Notes: generated from the sequence alone by a model not told the origin. DNA of 64,000 nucleotides from Owenia fusiformis (GCA_903813345.2 CAIIXF020000012.1:23448184-23512183); one strand, 5' to 3'; counted from the stretch's first letter, positions 12,401 to 27,400 are shown. Program-made: numbers and translations.

Positions 12401-15400
12401 CTTTAATCGAACACCAAAAACAAACAAAGGATGGGCCGGTGAAATTGAAAAAAGAAACAGCTTCAGATTTCTTCCAACATGGCCAAAATTGTATGATGAT
12501 TCAGAATTATGCACTTGGTTTACAAAAATTTGTGCTGTGCTTACAAGAGGTCCGTATGAAAGACTCATCAGATGTGAAGCTGATAGAGCCTTGTTTGACA
12601 TTCATACTCGACAAAATCATTCCGGAACTTCCCAGTGAGTATTCTCTTGAGTGTCTGAATGAATGCTGTTATTTCTAACATTTCAATTCTCAGTAATTTT
12701 TTCATTTTATAAACTTTACACCCAAAACTTCTAAATTTATTTAGGCATTTCAAGGAAATAAATCGTAACTTCCAAAGGCTGTCCATATTGTTTTTTCTTT
12801 CATTACATCAAATTGTGAGAAATAACAGCTTCAAAATCTAAAAGTATAAGGTTTCCTATGTTATGGACTAAACTAATTTATATTTTATGTAAAAGCATCT
12901 TTAGATCCAGACTCTAATTCAAGGCATAACATTTAAAGCATACATGAATGTGAGATTTTAACTGAATACAGAAGCTTACAAATAAAATTGTGTATCCCCT
13001 CTCTTATAGCCTTGTTAAGATGACTCTAATTATAATACAGTGAAAGAATCATGACATCAAACCCTTGCTGTAATGAACACAGTGAATGTTTTTCTCAGCA
13101 AAAGATGTTCACTATACTCAGGTTTTACTGTACATTGTTTATTTTCCAAATTCGCAGGCATTCCAGAAGACACCAAACTGAACTTGTCCAGGCTGAAATG
13201 TGAGGAATGGATGGCAGAGAAGTTGAAGAAATTGTCTGAGGCTAACAAATGGAAAGTCATTGTGAACCTTGTCCTTGGTGGAGGTAGGTCATTATGTGTG
13301 TTCATCTTAAAAGGGAACTTTGTGGTCAAATATCAAATTTTGGGGAACCTAATTTGCAGTAGGGGCAGTGGGGGAAAAGCTATGTTAATATCCTCACCAA
13401 TATTTGTTATTAATTGTTCATTATTCTGTTCAACAAAGTTATATTAAACTCACCATCATGTGAATCAAGCTTATTAATGCAAATGCAACATTATATCATT
13501 TTAGGAAATGGTCACAAGAAGTCTGAAGGTGGACTGCTGACTGATAGTGATCTATCAACCGTCTCTCTTAGTGCCTTCATGGCAAGTGTGGACTACAAAC
13601 AAATGCCATTTGATATGAGAAACAAGTTTATACAGATCCTGATAAAGGTAGAGAACCCTTTACATATTGATTTGAGTGATGGAATATTAGTTGTACATGA
13701 ATGTCTTTGTTTTCTGTTTCAGTAATGTTGATTTCTTAATTTGAAGGAAATGATTTTTTACATTATTATGCAGGGTTTGAGCTAAGGTTCTGAGAGCAGC
13801 CAGTCAAAAGGACACTATGGATCAGTTGCTATGTTATTTATCTATACCTACTGAAAATACAACTGGACCGTATCAAAAGTGGCCTGGCAAATAATCAGTG
13901 GACCGGCCCTTACCTCAAGCCCTGCTTATGTATGTCTCACCTGGGAGAAGTGGTTGTTAAATGAACTGAGGTGTATTTTGCTAAGTTAATTGAAACTCTT
14001 GCATGATGTAGAATAGACGGCATTTTTTAATCCACAAAATGAGAAAATTATATTTATGCTAACACACAGAATGGCGCAAATCCTAATGGTACTGAGAAGT
14101 TCCGTCCAATCAGAAAAGCCCTCGAGAGTGAAGATTACAAGATGGCTGCCATGCTTCTTGATCTCGGTGCAGATCCCTCGTTCATCACTCTTCATGAAAT
14201 GGATAGTCCACTACATTATGCCCTGAAAGTTGGTCTTAACAAAATGGAAGGTAAGTAACAAATGTTCTAAATTGATAAGTGAATTCTCATTCAATCTTTG
14301 CTACATGTATATTTGCAGATATGAGATGATTTCTATTCCTATAAGTAGAATGGTCCATATTCAACAAATGTAATGATTTTTATAGAGAGGAGTAAACAAA
14401 TTGTTTCCCTTATTCTTGATCAATCAAGTATGAAAGATACTCATTTTTAGCTCACATGGTGAGCATTTGCAATGCAATCACTCACTTGTTCCAATCCTAG
14501 GAACATTACTTTTAATGTCACCACCAAAAAGTGGTAACATATTGTTATGGTCTCCGTTTTTTAGCTCACATGGTGAGCTTTTGCAATCACTCACTTGTCC
14601 GTCTGTCTGTCCATCCGTCCGTCCGTCCGTCCGTCTGTCCGTCAACAATTGTGGCACGTTTTAAAACCTCTGTCGATAGGATTCCTGTTTTAAGTTATTT
14701 CTGTTCAACATCAATACAGAAAACCCCCCTATGACTCCTGGTTCAAAAGCTCGCCTATTTTCAAAATGGCCGTCACTTTTGTCTCGCGAAATTCACTTTT
14801 AGCCCATTTCCTAGCTAACCTCTGTCGATAGGATTCCTGTTTTAAGTTATTTCTGTTCAACATCAATACAGAAAACCCCCCTATGACTCCTGGTTCAAAA
14901 GCTCGCCTATTTTCAAAATGGCGGTCACTTTTGTCTCGCGAAATTCACTTTTGGCCCATTTCCTAGCTTTACAAATAATTTCAGGTGTCCTACATTGTAA
15001 AAATCCATATCTATGTAAGGATTAGATATATGAAATAATTTTGTTACAAAAAATCAGCGAAAAATTGTATCCATTTTTTTATTTTCAGCCATTTTAGTTA
15101 ACATTGATTTGTCTATCTGACTCGCGAAATCCACTTTCTGTGGCACGTTTTAAAACCTCTGTCAATAGGATTCCTGTTTTAAGTTGTTTCTGTTCAACAT
15201 CAATTCAGAAAACTCCCCTATGACTCCTGGTTCAAAAGCTCGCCTATTTTCAAAATGGCCGCCATTTTTGTCTCGCGAAATTCACTTTTTACCCATTTCC
15301 TAGCTTTGCAAATAATTTCAAGTGTCCTACATTGTAAAAATCCATGTCAATGTAAAGAGTAGATGTATGAAATAATTTTGTTACGAAAAATCAGCGAAAA

Positions 15401-18400
15401 ATTATATCCATTTATTTATTTTCAGCCATTTTAGTTAACATTGATTTGTCCATCTGTCTCGCAAAATCCACTTTTGGACCATTTACCTTAAACCCTCTGT
15501 CGATAGGATTCCCATTTTAAGTTAATTTTGTTCAACATCAATACAAAAAACTCTCCTATGACTCTTGGTTTAAAAGCTCACCTATTTTCAAAATGGTTGC
15601 CATTCTTGTTTCGCGAAATTCACTTTTTGCCAAGTTCCTAGCTTTACAAATAATTTCAGCTGTCCTGCATTGTAAAAAGCCATGTCACTGTAAAAGGTAG
15701 TTGTATGAAATAATTTTGTTACAAAAAATCGACAAAATATTATATCCGTTTTTTTTTATTTTCAGCCATTTTAGTTAACATTGATTTGTCCATCTGTCTC
15801 GCGAAATCCTCTTTTGGACCATTTGCTTAAAACCTCTGTCGATAGGATTCCAGTTTCAAGTTATTTTTGTTCAACATCAATACAAAAAACTCCCCTATGA
15901 CTCCTGGTTCAAAAGCTTGCCTGATTTCAAAATGGTCGCCATTTTTGTCTCGCGAAATTCAATTTTGGCCCATTTTCTAGCTTTACATATAATTTCAGGT
16001 GTCTTGCATTGCAAAAAGCCATGTCACTGTAAAGAGTAGTTGTATGAAATAATTTTGTTACAAATTATTGGCAAAAAATTATATCCGTTTTTTTTTTCAG
16101 CCATTTTAATTGACTGAGAGACAGATGGCTTGAAATAATTTTGTAACAAAAAATCAGCAAAAAATTATATCCATTTTTTTCTGTTACCATGTGAGCCCAG
16201 TACCCATGGTACTAATTTTTTGTTGTGGTGGTTGGCATCTGAAACAAATTCTTAAAACTTCCAATAACTTAAAACTTCCAATAACTTAACAACTGTTTAG
16301 ACTGACTTCAATGTTTTTCAAAATTATCTACAAGTTTTCAGAAATTCAAATCTGACTTTATATTTAAGATTTGGCCTTCAATGACCTTTTCAAGGTCAAA
16401 AAAGGTTAAAAGGTCAAAAAGATTTCTTTTCAACTTGCTTCAATTTTTTTCCAAAATCATCTACAAGTTTTCAAAAGTTCAAATCTGACTTTAGATTTTG
16501 AGATTTGACCTTCAATGACCTCCTCAAGGTCTAAAAAGGTCAAAAAGGTTTTTTTCAACTTGCTTCAAATTGACCAATTTTTTCTTTCATAATTGTCTAC
16601 AAGTTTTCAAAACTTCAATTCTGACTATAGATTTGACCTTCAATGACATTCTCAAGGTCAAAAAAGATTTTACCTTCAATGACCTTCTTAAGGTCAAAAA
16701 GGTCTTTTTTCAACTTGCTTCAAATTGACCAATTTTTTTTCAAAATCATCTACAAGTTCTCAGAAATTCAAATCTGACTTAAGATTGAACTAATAATATT
16801 ATGAGCAACTAGGTGGTGACATTTTGTCACGTTAATGCCTTATCTATAAATAGAATAATCCATATCCAATCCTTAATCAAGTACCATTGACACTCCTCTA
16901 TCCTAGCTTCATAACATCCATTTTCTAACAATGCAATGATGCATGTTGTTAAAAAGGGGAGTTAACATGTCTTCTGCCTTATTTCAGGCAACTTTGATCT
17001 CCTGAAACTGCTGCTCAAACTGCATAGCCACGATTCTGAGAAGTACAAGTTCTTACATCGCAATACTCAAGACAATCATGGAAATACTCTCTTCCATATG
17101 GTAGTGAAACCTACAAAGTGTACCCATGAACTTGTAGAAGCTGTCAAACTGCTTGTTCAATATAAGGTAATGAAAACTGGATCAAGCATATGTACTATAT
17201 CTAGTACATGTATGATTTCAGTCCTGAAATGTATTAATTGTTTATGTGTGAAACCATGATAAAAGATTTCCCACACAAGTTATGAATGTCCAATATACAT
17301 TTTGAGGTAACTGAAAAACAGCCACGGAGTGTGATTTAATGTATAGAGTGGTCAAACAATGAAATCATAGGGATGTCCTATTGGCACTTAGATGTTTTTC
17401 TCTTGTACACAATTAACCTGTAGATTCTAGAGTGAAATTATGATATTAAACATATTAATATTACACAAAACAATGACTTGACCTTACATTTACTTTTCAC
17501 AACAGGTGAACCCAAAGATATTGAATAGTGAGGGCAAAGATGCGATATCCTACTTGAAGAAAAATGATCGAAGAATGCCATACACTTTAAATGCAGCCAC
17601 TCACTACTCCAAATATGTGCCAGTCAAGTTCAAAAAGAAGAAGAAAACGAAACTTGATCCCAAAACTGCTGTCTCAGAATCTGAGGTGGATGACAATCAT
17701 TCCAAGATGGCCACATCAGAATCCAATATGGCCGAATCCAATATGGCTGGAGGTGACAACCATCTTAGCCAACAATCTACATTTTCCAAAGAGAAACACA
17801 ACCAAAACTCAGGACTGTATATAAAAAGCAGTAAAGAGGAGTGTAAGAGAAACATCCAAGATTTAATCGAGTCTCTTCCTGCTATCATCCTCACTCAACA
17901 ACCATCTCCGTCCAAAAAATTTGAAAATCGTCCGCATCTGGACTCTGAATCAGATTCAAGGTCAACTACACCTGATATTGAGGTTGTAGGACAATTTGAT
18001 GAAGTTGATGATGATGGCGATGATGATGAAGACGAGGAAGATGTTGAAGCCAATGAGAAGATAGATGATGCAAATGAAGTGGATCTCAATATGCTCAAGG
18101 TTTGAATCATTTTAATACATGAGAAGCATAAAGTTTGAGTGCCAAAATCAAGACATATAGTATGTGGCAATTAACATCAATGGAATGCATTAAAAATGTG
18201 TAATTTCTCATGTTTATTGACTTTGATTTAAATGTTTGTTGACTGAAATTTAAATGTTTGTTGACTGAAATTCAAATGTTTGTTGATTATGATTTAAATG
18301 TTTGTTGACTGTGATTTAAATGTTTGTTGACTGCAATTTAAATGTTTGTTGACTGTGATTTAAATGTTTGTCGACTGAAATTGAAATGTTTTTTGACTGT

Positions 18401-21400
18401 GATTTAGATGTTGGATGACTTTGTCTGGGAGGTGGAGTGTACTGCCAATGTTTGGAAAACATTAAGAGACAAGAGGGTGAATCGTAAGCTCAAACTACGA
18501 ATCATCAACAAAATCAAGCAGCTTGCCAAAGGAAACTGGCGTCCAAGCCTAGCTAAAAAATTGGATGGTCAGCCTAGGTAGGCCTTATCTCGTGTAGGAT
18601 TTTACCAGAAAATTTTATTTTACATTTTAAATCTAGCAGTATTGCTTTCCCTTTTAACACTTCCTCATGAATCTTTTTCAGAAATGAGCATGTCCAGCTG
18701 TATGAAGCAAAACTATCCAAGGGCTCGAGGATTATCTGGGAGTTAGCGATAGCATTTTCCCCACGGTGCAGCGAGAACCCTGAAAAGCTGTTAGGGGTGG
18801 GGGAGGGTAATGACCCAGCCAGCTCCACTGGGGGTAGGATCTATTCTGAGGTGATTAGAGTTTGGGATATTGTGTTTGATCACAATAAGATCTACCACAG
18901 TGTGGAGAATATCTGCAGGAGCCACAACAGGGGAGAAGACTGTATCATCAGGAAAAACTTGCAGGTATTTTCACCCTTATCTCCCTTTGTTTTGTAATGG
19001 AATTGTCCATGTTTGAAAAATGGACTAGTTCATGTTGAAATATAGGGGTGTTTATTTAGTGTCATTTTTGGATTTGGGCATTGAAAGGGTATGATAATCA
19101 ATGCGGGGAACCCCAACTAACAGATTTTGAACCTCTACTAAACATACTGACCAAAAGCCAGTGAACCGTGGAGCACAAGAATGCATTAAAGGTTCAAAGT
19201 GAATTATCTCTAACCTTCAACATGATAATTATATATTCCTAGGGAATGAAGCGTAAGAAGTTCAAACATGGAAACACCTCAGACCAACGTGTACCAATGT
19301 ACTACAGAGAAGTCACTCCAGACAAGTCCTCAACTGTATCTAAAATGCAGCAGTTCTGTCCCCCTGCGTCTTCCAATGAGACGGAGTATCATATCCTCAA
19401 GTTCTATGCATTTAATAGTCCAATGGTGAACAGTGTGCTACAGAACCCAGATATAAAAGTAAGTCATAAAATGCCTGGGTCACATTTGCTCCGATCCATT
19501 GGCTGGTGCCTGGCCGATTGAGTGTTTTGCTCAATATTGTATTCAATTTTGAATAAAATACTCAATTGGCCGGGTGCAGTAGTGAAAATCGGAGCAAATG
19601 TGACCAAGGCATTAGATACACCATCTTGCTTCCACTTCATTTCTACACATAATTTAGATTCACCATCCTCCTAAGTAGGTATCCAGAATCTGTACCTCCT
19701 TCTTCCCCCTGCTATAACCAATTTGGAAGTACCCGATTAAACTGAATCACGTGATCTAATTATGCACAATGACTTATGCATGATTTCTGTCGCAGTGTTG
19801 CGACAGCCAATCAGATTGAGAGTTCTAAATCGGGGAAATGCTAACTGCTTATCGCAGGGGGTAAAAAGAAAGTTTATATTCTGAATTTTGAAGCCCTGTG
19901 AATGGAGGATGAGATTCACTTGCATACAATTTCAAGAGGGCCTAATAGGCCGAAGGCCTTTTGGATTTGCTGGATAAATTAAGACAACTGGGACATGAAC
20001 TAACATCTTTTTCTTTATAATACTTAATTCTACCAATAATTGTTATCTGCAAAGGTTCTGGGCCGATATAAAGATGACAGCACCAACAGAATCCAGTATT
20101 ATCTTTTTCTCAAAGAGAAACATAGATAAACACGAACTCCTATGCAGTGTCTCGGTATAGACACTGCGGCGGGCAGATTATGGAATCCCCAAAATTTGGG
20201 GAAGATAGTCCCCCTTTTACTCACAGATGTACTTGTTTTTCACACAACTTATAAAATATATGTTCTTTTATGTTCACCAATAATTATTTTGTCGAAATAT
20301 TCCAAAATCAATGAAATATAAGAGGAAATCCCCGCGGAAGGAATTCTGAGTAAAAGTTGTGTTGATAAAAGTTTACCGCACGTGTTGTTTATTAGTTAAT
20401 ACGCGCAATTCAACCAACGAAATTGTCTAAATTTTACAATCACGCGACCTGAGCATGGGACTAGAACCAATCACGTCAGTTGTTTATTACGATGTTACCA
20501 TGCTTACGGTGAGATGCCTGCCCGCCGCAGTGATATATCACTGCACAGGAGTTCAAGATAAACACAGATCGATTACCATGCCATCTTTATTTAAAAATGA
20601 TTTCTATCACCCTAAGCCTATGGTTATCCAATTGCTGTATCATAAAAAGAAGGTTATAATCTGTATTTTGACTATTTTTCTTCATTCTTAAATTACAATT
20701 ATTTTCCAACATTGCAGGTTGATTTTCCATTCAGAGTTACTGAACTTGAACATGCCATCATCAACCTTGACCCCACACCACCACAAGCCTTGCTCTTGCT
20801 TGGGCGAAGTGGCACTGGTAAGAAGATTAAAAAGTGTTAATATAAGGCCATGTGAAAAATGTATAGATATGTGTTTGTAATCACTGCTGCAAATTGATGT
20901 CATCCCTTTTATGCCCATAAAATGAAGAGATTTCTCAGCAAATGAGTTTGTGTTTTTTCTTGAGTTTGTGCTTGCATGATTTGGATTTTGCCAGGACGCA
21001 AAACAAAAAATCAACTTTTTATGGCCTAACAAGCTCATTATAAGCTACATGTACATGATTTTGTCTCTAAATTCAAAATCTGTCTTTTGATCAAGATTCC
21101 CTTGTAAGCTGTTAGAAGATTGTGCATTATTAAAAAATATATTTGGGTTTTGCAGTATATTTATATTTATATTTAAAATCTATTTTCCCATCATACCGGA
21201 ATGAAATGATTCAAGTATAAATTGTTTGACTAATTGCAAAAGTAAAACTCATTACCATAGACTAGAGGTGTGAATTTTTAATCGATCATCGATTAATTGA
21301 TCGACACGCATTTAATCGAATAAGATTCTTATTACTCAATTAACTGATTCTCAAAAAGTTAATCTTCAATATCCCGCTGCGAGTAAGCTTACATGACGTC

Positions 21401-24400
21401 ACTGACTGATTGAGCTAGCAGTGAATGTCAGGTTGCCACGCCAAGCTCAAACTACCAAACAAACTAATTACCCTAAGACTGACGCTTTCCTGTGACCTTT
21501 GTTGTTTTTGAGTTTAATACTAATCCAATACATCCCATTTGTTTATTCAGTAGAAGTATGCGATCAAATTCAAGGTGAATAGTGGTGTAGCCTATAATTT
21601 GAATGCAACCGTCCCAATTTTATTCAGTTCAGAAGCGGTCGAAAAATGGCGACAACACCAGGAAAAAGAAGTTATGTATGGAAATATTTCAACAAAGAAG
21701 ACGACGATCGCGTCAAATGTGTGCTCTGCAATACTAAATACAAATATTCAAACAATACATTCACTCTAAGCTAACTTCATTTCTAGTCAGAAAGTCGGGA
21801 CCCGTTTCTAAACTTGCCGCTGAAGATATCACTAATAAAATTATCAATATGATTGTGGTTTATAATATTTTCACCACTGTTGTTTTAAGTATCTTGTAAC
21901 GGACCCCTGGTTCCATTTAAGTTTCACCCACAATGCAATGCGTGATAACGAAAAAAGTAAATATTGAAATAAAATCTTTTATTGTAAAAATCGTCTGAAA
22001 TACAGAAATATATACCTTGATACTACCAATACACTACCAATACACCTGAATGGGAATTTACTAGGAAAACTTGAGAAAAGGTGTGTGAAAATAACTCTCG
22101 AATTATCGATTTATCGCCCACAAGAAAGTTGCCGAAAAATCAAGTTTGTGTCAGATATCCATGCATACTTTATCAGTTTATGTTGGGGTCGATTAACCGA
22201 TGATTAATCGATTAATATGTTTCGTTGATCGATTAAGTAATGTGCCATCGGTGCACACCTCTACCATAGACAGATAAATATTGTTATAAAAATGCCTTAA
22301 CTCTTGTAACATAAGTTCATTTTTGAGTGACTGTTGTCTAAAGTATAATATATCCTTCCAGGGAAGACAACAGTATGTCTGTACAGACTGTGGACATTCT
22401 TTGTACGCTATTGGGAGCAAGCAGCCATGAATGGGTATGATCCATTGATTCATAGACACATTGTGTTCATACACCAAGATTCTGCAGAGGATGTTGAACT
22501 GGAAGGTAATTATATAAGTATGTCCTATACTGTAATTTACTGCTTCATAGATTGACATACACTGTTGCTCATAAATATGGAATATTAGATTTGGCAGCTC
22601 AGAATTCAAAGTTTGGAGTAAGAGAACATTTATTATCCCATCAAACGAAGTTCGGAGGGATATAGGGAACGCCTCCGTACGTACGTCCGTCCGTCCGTCT
22701 GTCCGTCCGTCTGTCCGTCCGTCTGTCCGTCCGTCCGGGCAATAACTCAAATACCGTTGGCCCGATTTTGTTCATATTTTGTACACATATACCCTATGGG
22801 GGTAGAAGTTCTGCTTAAAAGCCGATTTTCAAAATGGCCGCTCATTTAAAAATGGCGGCCATTTTAGTGCCGATTTTACAGTAATTTAGGTGCAATATGT
22901 AAAACTGTGATAGCATTATGTTTGAAATGTAAAAAAATTATATAGGACATTGATAAAGCTAGAAATGTAGAAATTTAAATAGCACATGGCAGCCATCTTG
23001 AAAAATGGCGGCCTTTACTCGTTATTTTACGATTTTTGCTGTAACTCAAGAAGTATTGGAGCGATTTTGTTCATATTTGGTATGTGAATACTATAAGCAT
23101 GGCTCACTGTCTAATGACACTTTTGGTAGGAGGAGGCCATTTTGAAAATTTGCCGCCATTTTGAAAAATGGTCGCCATTTTAACATATTTTACTTTAACT
23201 CAAAATGTAGTGGAGCGATTTTGTTCATATTTGGTTTGTGAATACTATAAGCATGGCACACTGTCTAATGACTTTTCTGGTAGAAGGCGGCCATTTTGAA
23301 AAATGGCCGCCATTCTAACGTATTTTACTATAACTCGAAAAGTAGTGGAGCGATTTTGTTCATATTTGGTATGTGAATAATATAAGCATGGCACACTGTC
23401 TAATGACACTTTTGGTAGAAGGCGGCCATTTTGAAAAATGGCCACCATTTTAAAGTATTTTACTGTAACTCGAAAAGTAGTGGAGCGATTTTGTTCATAT
23501 TTGCCATGTGAATACTATAAAAAAAGCATATTACTTCTTCTGATGACAAAAAATGGAATTTGAAAAATGGTCGCCATTTAAACGTATTTTACTCGGCCTT
23601 TACTCGTTATTTTACGATTTTTGCTGTAACTTGAAAAGTAGTGGAGCGATTTTGTTCATATTTGGTATTCGAATACTATCAGCATGGCACACTGTCTTAT
23701 GACACTTTTGGTAGAAGGCGGCCATTTTGAAAAATGGCCTCCATTTTAAAGTATTTTACTATAACTCGAAAAGTAGTGGAGCGATTTTGTTCATATTTGG
23801 CATGTGAATACTATAAAAGAGCATATTACTTCTTCTGATGACAACTTTCTTATGTATGTTATTTTATGATATTTGCTATATATTTCGTTTTAAAAAATGC
23901 CAGCTATTTCTGTTCGATGGGATTCGCTACGCTTTGGCGTTGCCGTTGTTCTGGTTTGGAGTTGGCTCAGACATTTATTTTCTAGGCAAATCATAACCAC
24001 ATATTTCACCTACAATTCAACATTTTTTAGGGAAAAAACATTAACATTTAAGTTTAGAAAATTACTGTTACTTAAACAGGGGTGCACTAAGAATTTTTGC
24101 ATTTTCAAAACACCCCGATCCAAATCGTCATGTAAAACAGATCAAACAAAATAAACATCTGGTCATGAAGATTGAAGTATCCTCTATCCAATGATAGCAC
24201 TAATATGTGTTATGTCCTCTTTGTGCTGCAATCAGAGCATCAACCCTACAGGACCAGCATTGAATGAAACATCTGACCTTGAAAGTGAAATAAGGCCCCA
24301 TTCCTCAATATGGGCAGTGCGTAATGTGTCTAAATTTTGAGAAGGGGGTCAAAGTTACGAATCTCATTACCAAGGTCGTCCTACATTTGCTCTGCATTAG

Positions 24401-27400
24401 CCTGATTAGCTTACTTTTGTGCCCATGGTAGCTGGTCCACATTGCCTGCCCTGGTGTAATCCATCACGATGCCACTAGCATATGTAACAGCATGATCATT
24501 CTGCAGTTGAATGTTGCCCCAAAACACTCTGTTTACATGTGGTACTTGATGGAGGTCCAAAAGGTCAATTTACTCTGAAATTTTGTTTGGGAATCACCAA
24601 GGGGGTGCAATTTCTGTAGTACTGCTCCGAACAACCTCTGTAATACTGCTCCAAACATAAATAGGGTCGCCTTCATGGACTGCCACATCAGTAAGTGTCT
24701 TTATTGTCTCTTCCCCCTGGTCTACGACAGAAGCGAACACAATTATCAACTTTGTGGAGGACACATCTTATTTCTTCAAATGCTGTCATATGACACCAAC
24801 GATTATAGGTCCAACGTTTTGGTGCTTTCCTGCCCATTGAGGGCACCTTTCTTTCTTATGATCAGTCAGTTGTGGTCTCTTTAAAGATCTCATGGCCTTG
24901 CATCCGTTATAAAGAAATCACTGGTTGTCTATAGCTCTGGAACACGGGTTTTGGGGTGAGACAGCCATTCATCTCGTAGACTACTAGTTGACTTAAAGCG
25001 ATTTTGATGACATAAATGCAGCAGGTGGTGGTCGTTTCTTACATTTTTCCCTCTAGGGCTACTATTGCCGTGACCTGGAGTTCTATTCCAGTGCCTTTGG
25101 TACCACTGCAAAATTTTAGAGACTGTTCCTGACACAGCCCTAGGGTCCTGGCAATAGCAGTGTGTTTCATGCCAGAGAGCGCCATCCCTATGACCTGTCA
25201 TGCTCTTTTTCGCTTATTCTATGGGGCATGCCTTCTAAAAACTCTTCCAACTCTAAATTAAATTGTTATAAAATGTGTACAATGATTACAACTAAGATTT
25301 GGACACCTCTTTCAAGTTACCAATATCATGAGGTCATGGGGTCACCTGAGTGAATACAAGTTTAATCAACCATAAATGTTTTAACTTTTCATACCAATCA
25401 GTTTTATATGCAAAACTGATGAGGGAATGAGAACACATTACAAATTTTCATCAAAATGTTATCATTTTGTTGAAATTCCATCAAACAGTTCGTATCTATA
25501 AAATATTCCATATTTATGAGCAACAGTGTATGATTGACAGTAATATATGGTCGTATCTCATACTTGAGTGGGTTTGGGGTAGATATCACCCGGGAATATA
25601 TATCGTATCTGAGGAGCGGGCAGGATATATTGTATATGTCCCGCTCCAGGCCAAATGCGGGCAGATATAATATATCCATCCCGCTCCCGGGAATTTTTCA
25701 AAAGTTTAAAAAAGTTTAAATATCAAAAGTTTTAATTTTTTAATTTTAAAATTTAATTTTGTTTTAGTTTAAATGTTACAATTTCATTGTATTGAACAAA
25801 AAGAATATTACGAAAATGTTAAATATAAATATCTTATCATTTGAAAAAGGTGGAAAAGGTTATATCTACCCTAAACCCACTCAAGTATGAGATACACCAG
25901 TTATGCACGATCGGTTTGGATACATGGAATATCCCTTGAGATATACAATACATCTTCCCTCGGTCCCTTCGGTCCCTCGGGAAGATATATTGTATATCCC
26001 TCGGGATATTCCCTGTATCCAAAACCTCCCAGTGCATAACCCCTATATATGCAATCATCTTATATATCTTTTCGCATGAAATATCCAATGAATCTAATTA
26101 GCCCAAAATGCTGTTGGTTGCCTCAAATATATTTCGATTATTACATTGATGTTTTATCTTAGTTCTAATCATCATTACAATAAAAATTCATAATAGAGAA
26201 ATGATATTGCAAGAATATAATAACATAGTTCAAAACTCCGAACTGCCTGTCTGCCATTATGGCAATTACTTTTCTCTCTTGGCAATGAACTTTTTGCCTA
26301 TTGGACAGTGGACTCAATGCCAACATGTTAAAATGGCCAATCCTATTCTCAACCCTTGTCATGAACACTGTATCATAATAGTGAGAATATTGCAATATTT
26401 GAATATTCCAGAATTAGAGGAAGACGCCGTAGAGAATAAGCCAGCAGGTGCAACTGGGACCCTTGCCAAGGTTTGTCATGACAATCATGTTGATGAAGCT
26501 GATGAGTTTACTGCTGAACATTGTCTCAAAGCTGCTGCTGCTGCTGCTGCTGCTGGGGAGGAGGGAGATGATTATGAGGAAGACAATGAAGAAGATCAGC
26601 CACTTTATGAACATTTACATCAAGTAAGTAACCTGGTGAAAATTGCAATGGTGTTACCTCAAAGATAGTTTACATGGGTACTATTAAGCCAGGCCTGTAG
26701 CCTGAGATTGCCAACATTGTTCACTTTTCAAAACAATACTGGTTGGTTCATATTTGACAACTTTGGACCAAAATCACTTGAAAGTGCTTAGAATGGTGAA
26801 AACTGCATGATTTTGAAACAATTTTGGGCCTGGCTACGAGTTTGTATTTGACAACTTTGGACCAAAATCACTTGAAAGTGCTTAGAATGGTGAAAACTGC
26901 ATGATTTTGAAAGAATTATGGGCCTGGCTACGAGTTTGTATTTGACAATTTTGGACCAAAATCACTTGAAAGTGCTTAGAATGGTGAAAACTGCATGATT
27001 TTGAAAGAATTTTGGGCCTGGCTACGAGTTTGTGTTTGACAACTTTGGACCAAAATCACTTGAAAAGTGCTTAGAATGGTGAAAACTGCATGATTTTGAA
27101 AGAATTTTGGGCCTGGCTACGAGTTTGTATACTCATGCTGTGTTTGGTTTGCTCAGTAGCTAGTTAGGCATGGGTATAGTGATGAGTCTATGTGTTTCAG
27201 CACATATGATGGTATCAGTCCAACATGGTTCCTAAAAATGCTCATGGTTATTACTCATGGTTGAACAAGTTTGACTCATTCCTAAATATTCATATTTGAG
27301 TCGATTAAACTTCAAGAGATTTACAAGTACATATTGTCTTGAGCCACTGATATAAATTCATCAATATTTGAGGAAAGAGTGATTTACTATTAAATGCAGT

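Larger units (their letters stand above)
22560..25528 (-). mobile_element. Degenerate Tc1-like transposon with nested repeats
   Basis: Terminal inverted repeats of about 27 bp (CACTGTTGCTCATAAATATG at each end), flanked by TA (22558-22559, 25529-25530). A decayed transposase lies on the minus strand in the right part. The left part holds a GTCC-rich repeat and a tandem array (22628-23860), apparently inserted later. Fills most of intron 26 of the TRANK1-like gene. Confidence 0.78.

Noticed and set aside
17895-18170. Minus-strand Ser-rich frame opposite exon 21
   Set aside because: Antisense shadow of the acidic coding stretch.
26201-26411. Upstream extension of exon 27 in an open frame
   Set aside because: The frame is open but the TATTCCAG acceptor at 26411 fits the phase from exon 26, and the upstream peptide resembles nothing in the family.
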